A DNA stretch of 64,000 nt from Pomphorhynchus laevis (taxonomy: Eukaryota > Acanthocephala > Palaeacanthocephala > Echinorhynchida > Pomphorhynchidae): positions 1-64,000 of the forward strand of contig WNNJ02003641.1 in assembly GCA_012934845.2 (NCBI GenBank). The letters are read 5' to 3'. Of the stretch, positions 1 to 9,768 are shown piece after piece. Numbering within the stretch: position 1 is the stretch's first letter; each line of letters begins with the position of its first letter. The position numbers were made by a program, and so were the translations under genes. The notes under the pieces were generated by a model that saw only the letters and a program-made list of their open reading frames with translations, had not been told where the DNA came from and searched no databases.

Positions 1-385
1 AAATATTATTAAATTTTCGATTCCAGATTGGAATCATCATCAGAAATCTGAAACAAGTAAAATGTTAAGGATATAAAAAAAGAAAAACAAACATGCACGT
101 TAGGTAAGTCCTCACGTTGTGCTGCCAGGTCTACGACTGTATTAGCAAACTTACACAAGAGGATGCTCAATCACGATTTAGAACTACCGTTTAATTCTAA
201 ATCGTAATTGAGCATCGTTCTTTGTAAAGTTTGATAATACAGTCGTAGATCTGGCAGCACAATGTGGGGACCAACCTAACGTGCATCTTTGTTTTTATAT
301 TTTCTTTTTATATCCTTAACATTTTACCTGTATCAGATTTCTGATGATGACTCCAAACTGGAATCGAAAATTTAATAAATTTTCT
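1..385. mobile_element. Foldback (long inverted repeat) element with hammerhead-like ends
   Basis: The two halves are near-perfect inverted copies meeting around 188-195. The left arm starts with TTAAATTTTCGATTCCAG and the right arm ends with CTGGAATCGAAAATTTAA; both carry the same stretch around GCACGTTAGG / CCTAACGTGC. No ORF is visible. Each arm end, read outwards, holds CTGATGATGA, a short hairpin and then TCGAAAATTT, the order of a hammerhead ribozyme core. The left edge may lie just outside the window. It is probably a non-autonomous element related to Penelope-like elements; a plain MITE is the alternative. Confidence 0.75.
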
Positions 386-613
386 ACCTTATGAGGGGCG
401 TCTTTCCATTTCGATTTTGATAATAAAACAGTGACCTTGAGCACCTTCCGTTTCAATAATAATACATTTTATAATGTATAGAAATCTAGAATTTCTGTTC
501 ACAAATGTCTTACCTACGAAATTATGATACCTTTGCTAACGATGTTCATAAACTTCTCCTCTGCTATTTTCTTTTATTTAACTTCTATTTTTAAACTTCT
601 ATTTTAAATGCTG

Positions 614-1321
614 GCAAGTACCCAGCATTTCCTCGTTGACTGGCAACACTCAGGCGATCTTTATGAAAAATCCTTATATTCGTGATATATTTGTTCATGA
701 AGATAGTTTAACAATAAATGAATGCAAATTCAATGATTTGTAAATCAATAATATCAGAATAATCAAAAAATAAAATCTAGCAAAAAATAAAATTTATAAA
801 TTGAAATAGTTTAAAAAAATAGGAAGGTGATTGTTGTGTGCTGACTCGAGCAAGTACCCAGCATTTCCTCGTTGACTGGCAACACTCAGGCGATCTTTAT
901 GAAAAATCCTTATATTCGTGATATATTTGTTCATGAAGATAGTTTAACAATAAATGAATGCAAATTCAATGATTTGTAAATCAATAATATCAGAATAATC
1001 AAAAAATAAAATCTAACAAAAAATAAAATTTATAAATTGAAATAGTTTAAAAAAATAGGAAGGTGATTGTTGTGTGCTGACTCGAGCAAGTACCCAGCAT
1101 TTCCTCGTTGACTGGCAACACTCAGGCGATCTTTATGAAAAATCCTTATATTCGTGATATATTTGTTCATGAAGATAGTTTAACAATAAATGAATGCAAA
1201 TTCAATGATTTGTAAATCAATAATATCAGAATAATCAAAAAATAAAATCTAACAAAAAATAAAATTTATAAATTGAAATAGTTTAAAAAAATAGGAAGGT
1301 GATTGTTGTGTGCTGACTATT
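614..1321. repeat. Tandem repeat, 3 x 236 bp
   Basis: Three almost identical units start at 614, 850 and 1086 with GCAAGTACCCAGC and end near TGTGTGCTGACT. The units differ at only a few bases, so the array is young or homogenised. No coding potential is seen. It could be a minisatellite seeded from a local duplication or a short piece of a longer satellite family. Confidence 0.93.
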
Positions 1322-1930
1322 TAAGTTAAGTTGCAGACTAGTAGATATGAAGTTTACCATATTTACAAAAAGCTTGTGAAAGTTATGACTGAATTGTTTG
1401 TAAGTTTGCCAACTTAATCACAAAAATACTCAACAAAGTTTTTATCAAAATATTTTGTTGTTTTCAATATTTAGTGTAACAATAAAACGGCAAAAATAAA
1501 TATTGTCATATGTTTTCAAAATATTATGAATAAATAAATAATTAAATAAATAAATAATTTCTATTTTATTAATCTAAATAAGTAATAAATAATCTATTAT
1601 TAATCTAAATAAATAATTTTTAATTATTTATACTAGAATATGCACATGTCATATACATAAATTTATAATTGTATTATATAATATAAAGTATTACACCTCA
1701 GACTCGCAAGCAGTAATTAAACCACTGTGTTTCTTCACAAACAAGATAGTTACACCGACCAGTGCTTTATTAGAATTAGTGAGATATACTATCGAATATG
1801 CATTCAACATGGATAATGCAGCATTATCTTACACCGTTACCACTGGATAAATATAAATGTCTCACTCGTTATATTCTGTACCATACTTCTTTTTCCTTCC
1901 GGCACTGTTCCATCTGTTGCTTGTATTTAT
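1322..1930. other. AT-rich spacer, nothing recognised
   Basis: Simple AAATAA-type runs cover 1520-1680, followed by moderately complex sequence to 1930 with no supported ORF, RNA gene or terminal repeats. Confidence 0.6.
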
Positions 1931-1939
1931 TGAAGAGGT

Positions 1940-3510
1940 TTCATCTACTCTCTTACCCTTGAATAAGTCGTATACTTAGCTAGACTCAATTCTAACTTAT
2001 CCTCTTAAGCTAATCTGTCTTCTTATTGCCCCTTTCTTCACCACCTTATTTAATACTTCCATTCAAGTAACACTTTCCATTATTCCTGGAAAGCCGCCAT
2101 TGTTCGTCATCTACTTAATAAATCGTCCCTCGATCCAAGTACTCCATCATATTATCCTATATCCAACCTCCCAAACATCTCCCAAGTTTTCGAACATCTC
2201 TTCATATCTCAAGTCAATTTTTAGCTTTTTTCTTCAAACTTATATCCACCTTTCCATTTGGCTTACAGTCAAATCCATTCCGCATAAACAGTATGTCATA
2301 GAGTTCTAAGTGACCTGCTACTTGCTCTCGACCGCCATTTTTGCAGTGTTGTCATCTCTCTTGACATTTTGACATGATTTGATATACTTAAAGACTTATT
2401 CCTTATGTCTTGACTTCCTCGTTGCTACGGCTTCTTTGGTTATACTGTTGAGTAGTTTGTATCCTACCTTTCCGAGCGCACCTCCTCCGTCCGTTGTGGT
2501 TCAACCTTTTTATGCCCATATCATCTTAGAACGACATTCCTCAAAGAACCGACCTTAGGCCCATTCTTTTCTCTCATCTTGTTAGTGACTTGTCGAGCAT
2601 AACTCAACTTTATGGTTTACACATCATGCAACATGCTGATGGCATCTTTCTATATTATCATTCTCGCTCCTCCAATATCGGTGATCTTGCCTTGTGCTTT
2701 AGATAATGCTCAATTGAAGTTTCCAATTAACTTAATTTAATTCAGATGATCACCAACTACGAAAAATCTAGCGTCGTATGGCTTACTCCCCTCAACTTGA
2801 TATTTCTTCCCTGTACTTCGTTATGGTGTTTCTTACCACTCCCCCATTGTCGACCATTTGAAATTTCTTGATGTTTCTTTTGATAGTTATCTTTCTCTTT
2901 TACTCTTTTTGGCGAAAAGGTTCGTTCTTACCCTTTTCTCCGTGACCTTATATGTATTCTTAGAATAGTTAATCCGCACATCTGCAGACAACTTATTTCT
3001 TTATTTTCCGCAACTGGACTATTGCCTCAATTTACTAGTTAACTCACCCAAAACTTCACTACGCCTTCTTCAACTCGATATCCGCACAGCTGCTCATATA
3101 TCATTACGCCTTTGACGCTTTGATCATATTTATTGCCATCTATTACTTCTAAATTGGCCTACATTTATCAACATATCACCACACCCTTACTCTTTCTAAA
3201 TTTCGTTTCCGTGCATCAAACACAGTGTTATCTTAAACTTCCTTCCTACGACTCAGTCCATATATCTTTAATTCTAAGATTCAGTCACACAGGTCTCTTA
3301 GCTATTTCTAGATATTGTTTGATTTATGGCCTCCTCGATACCATGTTTCTACGCCACTAACATGGAGCTCTTTCCTACTAACAATCGTTTCTTTCACACC
3401 TTTCGTTTCACACTAATCGTTTCTTTCACACCAATCGTTTCAATCACACCTTTAATCAGCTCATTTCACAACAACTCTTCTCACTTAGTCTGACCTTATC
3501 TTTCTTCATT
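1940..3510 (+). pseudogene. Decayed LINE B (CR1/L2-group) relic
   Basis: In shifting frames the plus strand still encodes reverse-transcriptase phrases shared with the better copy at 49.5-53.6 kb: TLFNTSIQ and a PSIQVLHH-like stretch near 2,060-2,170, a VPQ..DL.PILFSL box near 2,530-2,590, and an eroded QYADD region (ATGCTGATGGCATC) near 2,630-2,650. The C-terminal RRFDH- and SYLRS-like tail follows at 3,060-3,360. Many frameshifts and stops make it old and dead. Confidence 0.75.
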
Positions 3511-3518
3511 TCACATAT

Positions 3519-3655
3519 GTCCCTCTAGCGTATATATTTTGTCTATTAAAACCAAAATTGTCTGTTCCTCTAGCGTATATATTTTGTCTATTAAAACCAA
3601 AATTCATCTGTCCCTCTAGCGTATATATTTTGTCTATTAAAACCAAAATTCATTA
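3519..3655. repeat. Tandem repeat, 3 x ~46 bp, at LINE 3' end
   Basis: Units beginning CCTCTAGCGTATATATTTTG start at about 3521, 3566 and 3612 (period 45-46). They sit directly after the LINE B relic, so they may be the 3'-terminal repeats of that copy. Confidence 0.9.
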
Positions 3656-4005
3656 TCGGTAATGCTAATGGTAAACATGACATATTGCATCCTTTAAATA
3701 CTTCTTGCCAATACACAGTACTAACTATGATTTTTTAACTTTTTTATTTTTATTTATTGTTGGACCTGTAATTGTCTTCGTCCACATTTGTCACATAAAA
3801 TAAATTTTATTCTAATGTTCTATTAGAACACCAGAATTAATTTATCATTTATTTTTCATTTATCACAATTTTTATGTTAGTTAGCTCAGCTAGCTTATCT
3901 GATTTATTCCATTTGTTACTGTTACTATTTGTATTTTTATTAATTCAACAATGCTGCAGTATTTTATATATTTCAAGTGTATCAGGAGATATTTTCCACA
4001 CTTTT
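3656..4005. other. AT-rich spacer
   Basis: No ORF, repeat arm or RNA signal is recognised. Confidence 0.5.
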
Positions 4006-4007
4006 TA

Positions 4008-4722
4008 ATTAATAATTATTGGAGTGGGATCAAAGAAAAGTGGAGATTATTGACGTAACGTTATTTATTTAAAATATTCAAAATATTTAACGTTATTGAC
4101 GTAACGTTAAATATTTTATAAAGATGTTTCAAACGAATCTTTTGCTTAAATAATCTTTTCTATTTTTATACTTTATTTAATTTTTCTATTAATTTTAACT
4201 ATTTTTTTGTTTTTCAAATTTTTTCAAATTGTTTATTTATTTAGTTAATTATTTAATTTGAATGAAAATATTATGGTTATTATTTTTGTTTTGTTTCTAA
4301 ACTATTTTGAATAACCCTTTTTTAGAGCTGGATCAAAGTAAAGAAGAAATTATGTTTGATATTTCGCTAACTACTGTTAGTTTTCTATTTTTTTTTCAAA
4401 TTATTTAATTTGAATGAAAATATTATGGTAATTATTTTTGTTTTGTTTCTAAACTATTTTGAATCATCCGTTTTTATTGCGTTTTGTGTTCCTTCAAAAG
4501 TTGCCGAAATCGTGTCAAAAATTCAAACAACAGTGAAAGCAGTTGTTTATCACTAATAACAGCAGCACCTACCCATAGCAAATGGCCGTGATCGTTTTGA
4601 ACTTTTTATATAAAGCACATTTTAAAAAACAATGTAATTTTCTGAAGATGCCAACAGAAGTTAGCGAAATATCAAAAATAATTTGCTCTTTTCTTTGATC
4701 CAGCTCCAATAATTATTTACCA
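4008..4722. mobile_element. MITE-like element with nested internal duplication
   Basis: Outer ends are inverted: AATTATTGGAGTGGGATCAA at the left and TTTGATCCAGCTCCAATAATT at the right. A second inward-facing copy of the arm starts near 4325 (AGAGCTGGATCAAAG) and pairs with 4649-4708 over about 50 bp, including ATATTTCGCTAAC. A ~75-bp block with GAATGAAAATATTATGG occurs at about 4,255-4,320 and again at 4,410-4,465. One reading is insertion or duplication of the element within itself. No transposase is present. Confidence 0.7.
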
Positions 4723-5090
4723 ATAATGGATCAGTATCAACTATTTTAAACTTTTTAATTTATAATGTTATCTGCAATTCTGCATCTTTTACTTTATTGC
4801 TATTACTTTATTGTATTGCAGCCACAATCTACATGTTATTGTTAATATTTTTGATAAACCATGCATAAACACCCAGTTTCAATAATTAAAAAGGAATTTT
4901 TTCATCCTATTTGTGGAATTTTTTTACTCTATCAGATTTGTTACGTAATCACATGTAGATATCTGCAAAATTGGAACAATTATTTGCTGAATATATTGCT
5001 TATGCGTATTTAGTGAAGTAACTAAATAAGCATTTGTCTTTTGCTTTTATATGATCTGTATAATCAAGAACAACAGCTTTTGCTGTTAAG

Positions 5091-8000
5091 ATGGCAAGTA
5101 TTGATCAATTTCGTATTTATATAGCAACATTTGGACTTATTCTATCCACATATGCCCTATATGTGAAATATAAACTTAGTAAAAATCCAAGATATACATC
5201 AGTTTGCGATTTGTCCAACAGAGTGAGCTGTACATATGCTGTCGGATCCAGGTATATTATATAGGAAAGCGATGCGACATACAAGATTTAATACTTTACA
5301 GGTATAGTGTAGGATTTGGATTTTTTGATAAAATATTTGGCGAACAATGCTACTTAAACATACCAAACAGTGTGTATGGAATCGCTTACTATCTTTTACA
5401 TATTTTTGTGGGTAAGTTGAACGAATGCGGTGTTTTATTACAAAGTAGAAGAATATTTAAAAAGAAATGTCAGCATTTATTAAATAAAATTATAATTTAA
5501 CTTGAATGCATCTGTGAGCTGAAATTCTTCTGTTTGTGGCACAATATTATCCTCACAGGTATTGTTCCTATTCTTGATACAGCAGGACGCTACTAATCAG
5601 TCTGGGTGGGTCTCATCAGCTGCTGACCCAGACCTACATTTCACGTTTCGACCCTTTGTTGATTTACACTTCTCCATTAATTAAGCAACAAATTGTTCCT
5701 TAATTTAATTTTTAAATATAACATAGCAGCGGAGACAAATACATGCTAATTACGTATTTCCTTAGGAGAAATTTGAAATCCATCAGGCTTTCCCGATTAA
5801 CAGTTTAAATCTATTATTAATAATATTGTGTTAATTTATATATTTATATATTTTATAATTTTCAGTTTGATTTTATGGTTAAAATATGTATATCTTAAAT
5901 TATTTAAATGATTTTAATAATAAAGATTTTCTTACTAAAAAACAACAAGGGTCAAATAAGGTCAAAAAGAGATTATAGTTAATTCAGCCAGTAGATAAGA
6001 CAACTTCTCAACGCTTTAAGGCCTCAAATCCATGGGGATCTGAGCCCCCAACCAATCCAACACGCCACTTTCCGATTGAACCACCCGGGGTCTTTCACCC
6101 CCCCCCCGAAGAATCCAATCGGTGCGGACTATGCTGGGTAAACGAGAGACGAGGAGGTTTAGAAACCTTAGTCTTTGCTCTGGGGGACGTCCTCTTGAAA
6201 AGAAGACTAATCCCGAGAAAGCCCAGGTACACCAAAGGCGCACCTGGGTTTTCTCATTCAACGACAGATGCTGGCCCCGTTTAAGAGCCCACCTAGCTCT
6301 CTTCAGGATACGTTTGAGTATATCCAGGGCTCTAAATGATTTTGATGAAAGAAAATATTGTTGCAGTTTTGTATTATATTTAATATTCTATAGTATGCCT
6401 GAATAATCATGCAAAAATATTTGTAAAATTAATATAAATATTTATATAATATTATATAAATACAATATTATATAAGCCAAAATGCCTTATATCCACGTTA
6501 TATTCATTAGCTTTTAAGATTTATATTTCCAGAGCTTCTGGTATCCACTTGAGGGTCAAAATTATTTGAATTTTAGATTTAATCCTGAAGATGATAAAAC
6601 TGTTCTTATAGACATTGATTTATTATTTGTTAAATATTCAAGATAAACATTTTTCGCTTTTTGATTGCAAGCCGCACATTTATATAGCGAAACCAAACAT
6701 TGAGATCCAAAAATTAATATTTGAAACCACTACAATACTCCTATTTAAATAATACAAGGGAGGTTACCGATCCTATTCAGAATAATCATCCGATATAAAT
6801 ATATCAGATTAGTGAACGTAGTCGAGGTATATGATACATTAAATAAATTTAAAAAAATCTCAATCTTAAAAAGATAAGTTTTATAACTCGAGAATGTTTT
6901 GAATAATAACTGATTTAATAAACCATGTTTATTAAATAATAAACCATGTTTTAGAATAAAGATTGAAGGTTATCACCAGTGCTACAAATTCTATCTGCAC
7001 GAAAGCTTTGCTCGTGCTTTGTAGCTAGAGAGCTTTTGCTAGTGCATTGTGCTTCAGCTGAATACCGACGTGTTGATTGTCCAGCAACCTTAGTATGCTG
7101 ATGAAGGAAGGAACGATAGCACACGTGCTGTCCTGTGATCATGCAGGTTTATACTTTCCTGATCGTGTTAATTAAAAAAGCTGTATTGAAAGTCTTTCTA
7201 ATTAATATAACGTCACCAGTAGTTTTCAAATAATTATATATTATTTATCTTTATTTTTATTTATAGTATAAAATAAGCAGACTTAGTTAGCTGATCTGAC
7301 TAAAAATACCAATTTCTTTCCTCTTAAATTTTTATAGTTTACAGAATCGAAGAAAGTGACTATGTATGAATATTTTATTCCAACATACCACACTATTTCG
7401 ATAGCTCTTGCTATCATCTTCAAGAAGTTACGGTATTTGTAATTTAAAATCTTTTGTTATTTCCTAAAGATGACTCAAGACAATTTCTTGTCTTGATTAA
7501 CAAGAAAGTTTTCTTGATAATAAGAAAAGCAAGTAATTTATAATAAACATTGACTTTTATTTTAAATTTCGATTTTTTATTTTAACTTGATATAAATTAT
7601 ATAAAATCTTATATCATGGAGAATTGTTTATATATACATATAATTTTATACAATTTATTAAAACGCCAAATTTTAATATTTTCTGTTTGATTTGTCAGTT
7701 TGATTTTAATTTAATATTAAAATTTATATAATATTATATAAATATTTTTTTATAATATTTTAATATTAAATCAGATAACTGTCTGTATTTCTAATAATTA
7801 TTGTAAATAATTAATATTTGTTATAATATTTTATAAAATTTATATCAACTTAAAATAAAAAATTGATATTTACAATAAAAGTCAATTTTTATTATAAATT
7901 ACTTGATTTTATTATCAAGACAACAAATTGTCTTGAGTCATGAACTCGAGATAAATTTAAATTCATAACAGGTCAGCATTTGCATCAATTTATAATGTAT

Positions 8001-8423
8001 TTTCACTATATCATAATTTAATATTTTATGTTTTATTAAATCATGATTTCGTGTTACAAATAATCCTAGAAGATTTGTATTAAAATACCACAATCATTAA
8101 GCGAAAAAATATTAATATAGTATTTGTACAAATGCGTTCCATGTCAAAAAGAAATTCTTCTTCTAATATATATTCTATTATCATTACTAACTTGTTTTGC
8201 TTTTATATTTTATATTTATAAAGCCTGTCTGATTTTAGGTTTTCAACCTTCAATATTCCTTTACCATGCAGCATATTATCTATCCATCATTGGAGTTATT
8301 GGAACGATATATCTAGCTTACATTCTATTTTTTGTTCTTGAGGATATTTGCATAATTTGCATACCAACCTACTTCGTTAATATTGGCTTATTTATGGTCA
8401 GTCGGCTAGCGATAAGATATTAG
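5091..8423 (+). CDS. VKORC1: Vitamin K epoxide reductase complex subunit 1 (VKORC1), three exons
   Basis: Exons 5091-5251, 5302-5411 and 8239-8423 join in phase (161+110+185 nt) into a 151-aa protein, close to the usual ~160 aa. Splice sites are CCAG|GTATAT, TTTACAG|GTATAG, GTGG|GTAAGT and TTTTAG|GTTTTC. VKORC1 is an ER membrane enzyme that reduces vitamin K epoxide and quinone. Visible hallmarks are an N-terminal membrane segment (FGLILSTYALYV), the loop cysteine pair (VCDLSNRVSC), the GFGF.DKIFG and LNIPNSVYG motifs, a hydrophobic TIYLAYILFFVLEDICI segment with the CIIC redox centre (CXXC), and CIPTYF.N after it. The start is the first ATG before the conserved N-terminal helix. The first intron is only 50 bp; the second is 2.8 kb and full of repeats. 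Function is inferred from conserved motifs. Confidence 0.93.
5500..5690 (-). mobile_element. SINE family tail, copy A (in VKORC1 intron 2)
   Basis: The minus strand reads GGGTC-GAAAC ... CTGATGA-GACCC, then ACCCAGACTGATTAG and a tail with GGAACAATACC. It matches copy D (27,548-27,800) and the tail of the full SINE E (27,845-28,060). The tRNA-like head is missing. GGGTC and GACCC are exactly complementary and abut GAAA and CTGATGA. Confidence 0.75.
5715..5790 (-). mobile_element. Naiad PLE 3'-tail fragment
   Basis: The stretch CATAGCAGCGGAGACAAATA, ACATGCTAA and ACGTATTTCC matches, on the minus strand, the 3' tail of the intact Naiad at 16,594-17,005. Confidence 0.65.
5990..6330 (-). mobile_element. 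GC-rich short element with tRNA-like module, copy 1
   Basis: On the minus strand a perfect A box (TGGTTCAATCGG, 6072-6083) is followed by a B-box-like GGGGCTCAGATCCCC (6034-6048) and TTGAGGCC, as in a tRNA-derived SINE. A poly-C tract lies at about 6,099-6,107 and a GC-rich region continues to ~6,330. A second copy sits at 60,828-60,990. The sequence between the boxes is not a foldable tRNA, so this is SINE-like rather than a tRNA gene. Confidence 0.6.
6425..7430 (+). mobile_element. ~1-kb dispersed repeat, copy 1 (inverted copy at 30.9 kb)
   Basis: The reverse complement of this segment recurs at about 30,915-31,920 with very few differences, including a GC-richer core at 6,951-7,142 that is identical in both. 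The end near 7,396-7,424 reads, on the minus strand, GATGATAGC..GCTATCGAAA, a hairpin followed by GAAA like the end motifs of some Penelope-like elements. The core has a 63-codon ORF of no known family. It looks like a young non-autonomous retroelement. Confidence 0.8.
7465..7945. repeat. Foldback repeat in VKORC1 intron 2
   Basis: Arms at about 7,465-7,615 and 7,840-7,945 are inverted copies: GACTCAAGACAATTTCTTGT in one, ACAAATTGTCTTGAGTC in the other. The inner parts contain TTGACTTTTATTTTAAAT and AACTTGATATAAATTA, words also found in Naiad 3' tails. It may have formed from two head-to-head Naiad tails. Confidence 0.7.
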
Positions 8424-8429
8424 AACTCA

Positions 8430-9760
8430 GTGTCTGGAATATATTAAAATTACTTACTTTAAATATTTACATTGAATAAAAAAACGAGTTAATTTAATAG
8501 TAAAGTCTATGGTTTGATATTTTGACTAGTTTCATGCGAATTTTTTTAAACGAATATCAAACTTTAAAAACTCTGAAGGAAATGAAATGGACTCATTTTC
8601 ATCAAACGCCCGAATAATCAGTAAATACGGAAGTCTACTTATTACATTTTGATCAATGCAGCTTTACCCAAGTATCGTTAGACGGTCCTCATCTACTACC
8701 TTAAAGCGGTCAACTACGATGAATTAAGTAAGCATTTTGCTTTCTTGATTTTTTAATTTTATCAAAAAAATAATATCGAACCAACTACCGTCACAAAATC
8801 CGAATTCGATTGACTCTCGTTAGTCTTCGTCATTTTACCAATAAAATTATCATTAAAATTATTTAAAGGTATATTTTATTATAATCAAAATTGGTTTGAA
8901 TTTAAACAAAATTAGACATCTACTCTTTCTATAAATTAATATAACAATTTGTTAAATAAAACGCAAAAGTTTATATTATAGTTTAATATTTTATTTAATA
9001 TTTTAATATAGTTTTATTAGTTAGTTTAATATACTTAGTTTAATATCTAATGGGTATGTTTAACATAACCATTTAGTTTTGGCAAAAAAATAATGCCAAA
9101 CCAATTACCGTCATTGTTGTTTTTAACAACAATGACGCTAATATTTTTTAGTCAATACAATGATTGACTCTAATAATTTAAATTCGATTGACTCTATTGT
9201 CAGTAGTTAGCATTCTTAGTCTTCGTCATTTTCGGTTCGTTCATAATAAATATGTGCTGTCTAAGAGTCTTTTATTTGATAAAATCAAATGCTACAATTT
9301 CCTACGTTAATATTAAATAAAAACATGAAATTTAAATAGTGATGGTCGGATGATTATTTAAAAATATTAAAAAAATTATATAATTTAAACTTAAAATTAA
9401 ATATAATTAACTTATTAATTTGAACTCAATTAATGTAGTGTTTATTTAGCTTTTACATAAAATATTTGCATTGATTTTGTTATATTTTGTTATAACAAAA
9501 TATAATTATAATATAATATATTATATTTTGGCGAAATTTGATCATCTAGAAAATGTTGAAAAAATTTTTAATAATTGAAATTAGATAAAAGTATTTATAA
9601 AGAATTAAAAAAGAAATGATCAAGTTCTTCCATTCTATAAATACATAGATATTATGAAATGTTTTAATTTGTGATAAGGACATACATTATGCATATAAAC
9701 ATGCATTTTATATAATCTAAGTAAATGACAAACACTACATTAATGATGTACTAAATTTAA
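8430..9760. other. Intergenic AT-rich DNA with a diverged repeat and a hairpin
   Basis: Between the convergent ends of VKORC1 and the IMPACT-like gene. A diverged direct repeat (ACCAA-TACCGTCA ... GATTGACTC ... TTAGTCTTCGTCATTTT) occurs at about 8,750-8,845 and 9,070-9,232. Copy two contains a perfect hairpin, CGTCATTGTTGTT (9109-9121) with AACAACAATGACG (9125-9137). No gene is seen. Confidence 0.6.
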
Positions 9761-9768
9761 TAAGCTCG

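Noticed and set aside
614-1321. CRISPR-like spaced repeats
   Set aside because: Units are 236 bp with no variable spacers; it is a plain tandem array in a eukaryotic genome.
6034-6083. True tRNA gene
   Set aside because: A and B boxes are present but acceptor and anticodon stems do not form; it is shared with another dispersed copy.
6951-7142. 63-codon ORF conserved in two copies of the 1-kb repeat
   Set aside because: Its conservation reflects the recent duplication; it has no domain and no independent evidence of coding.
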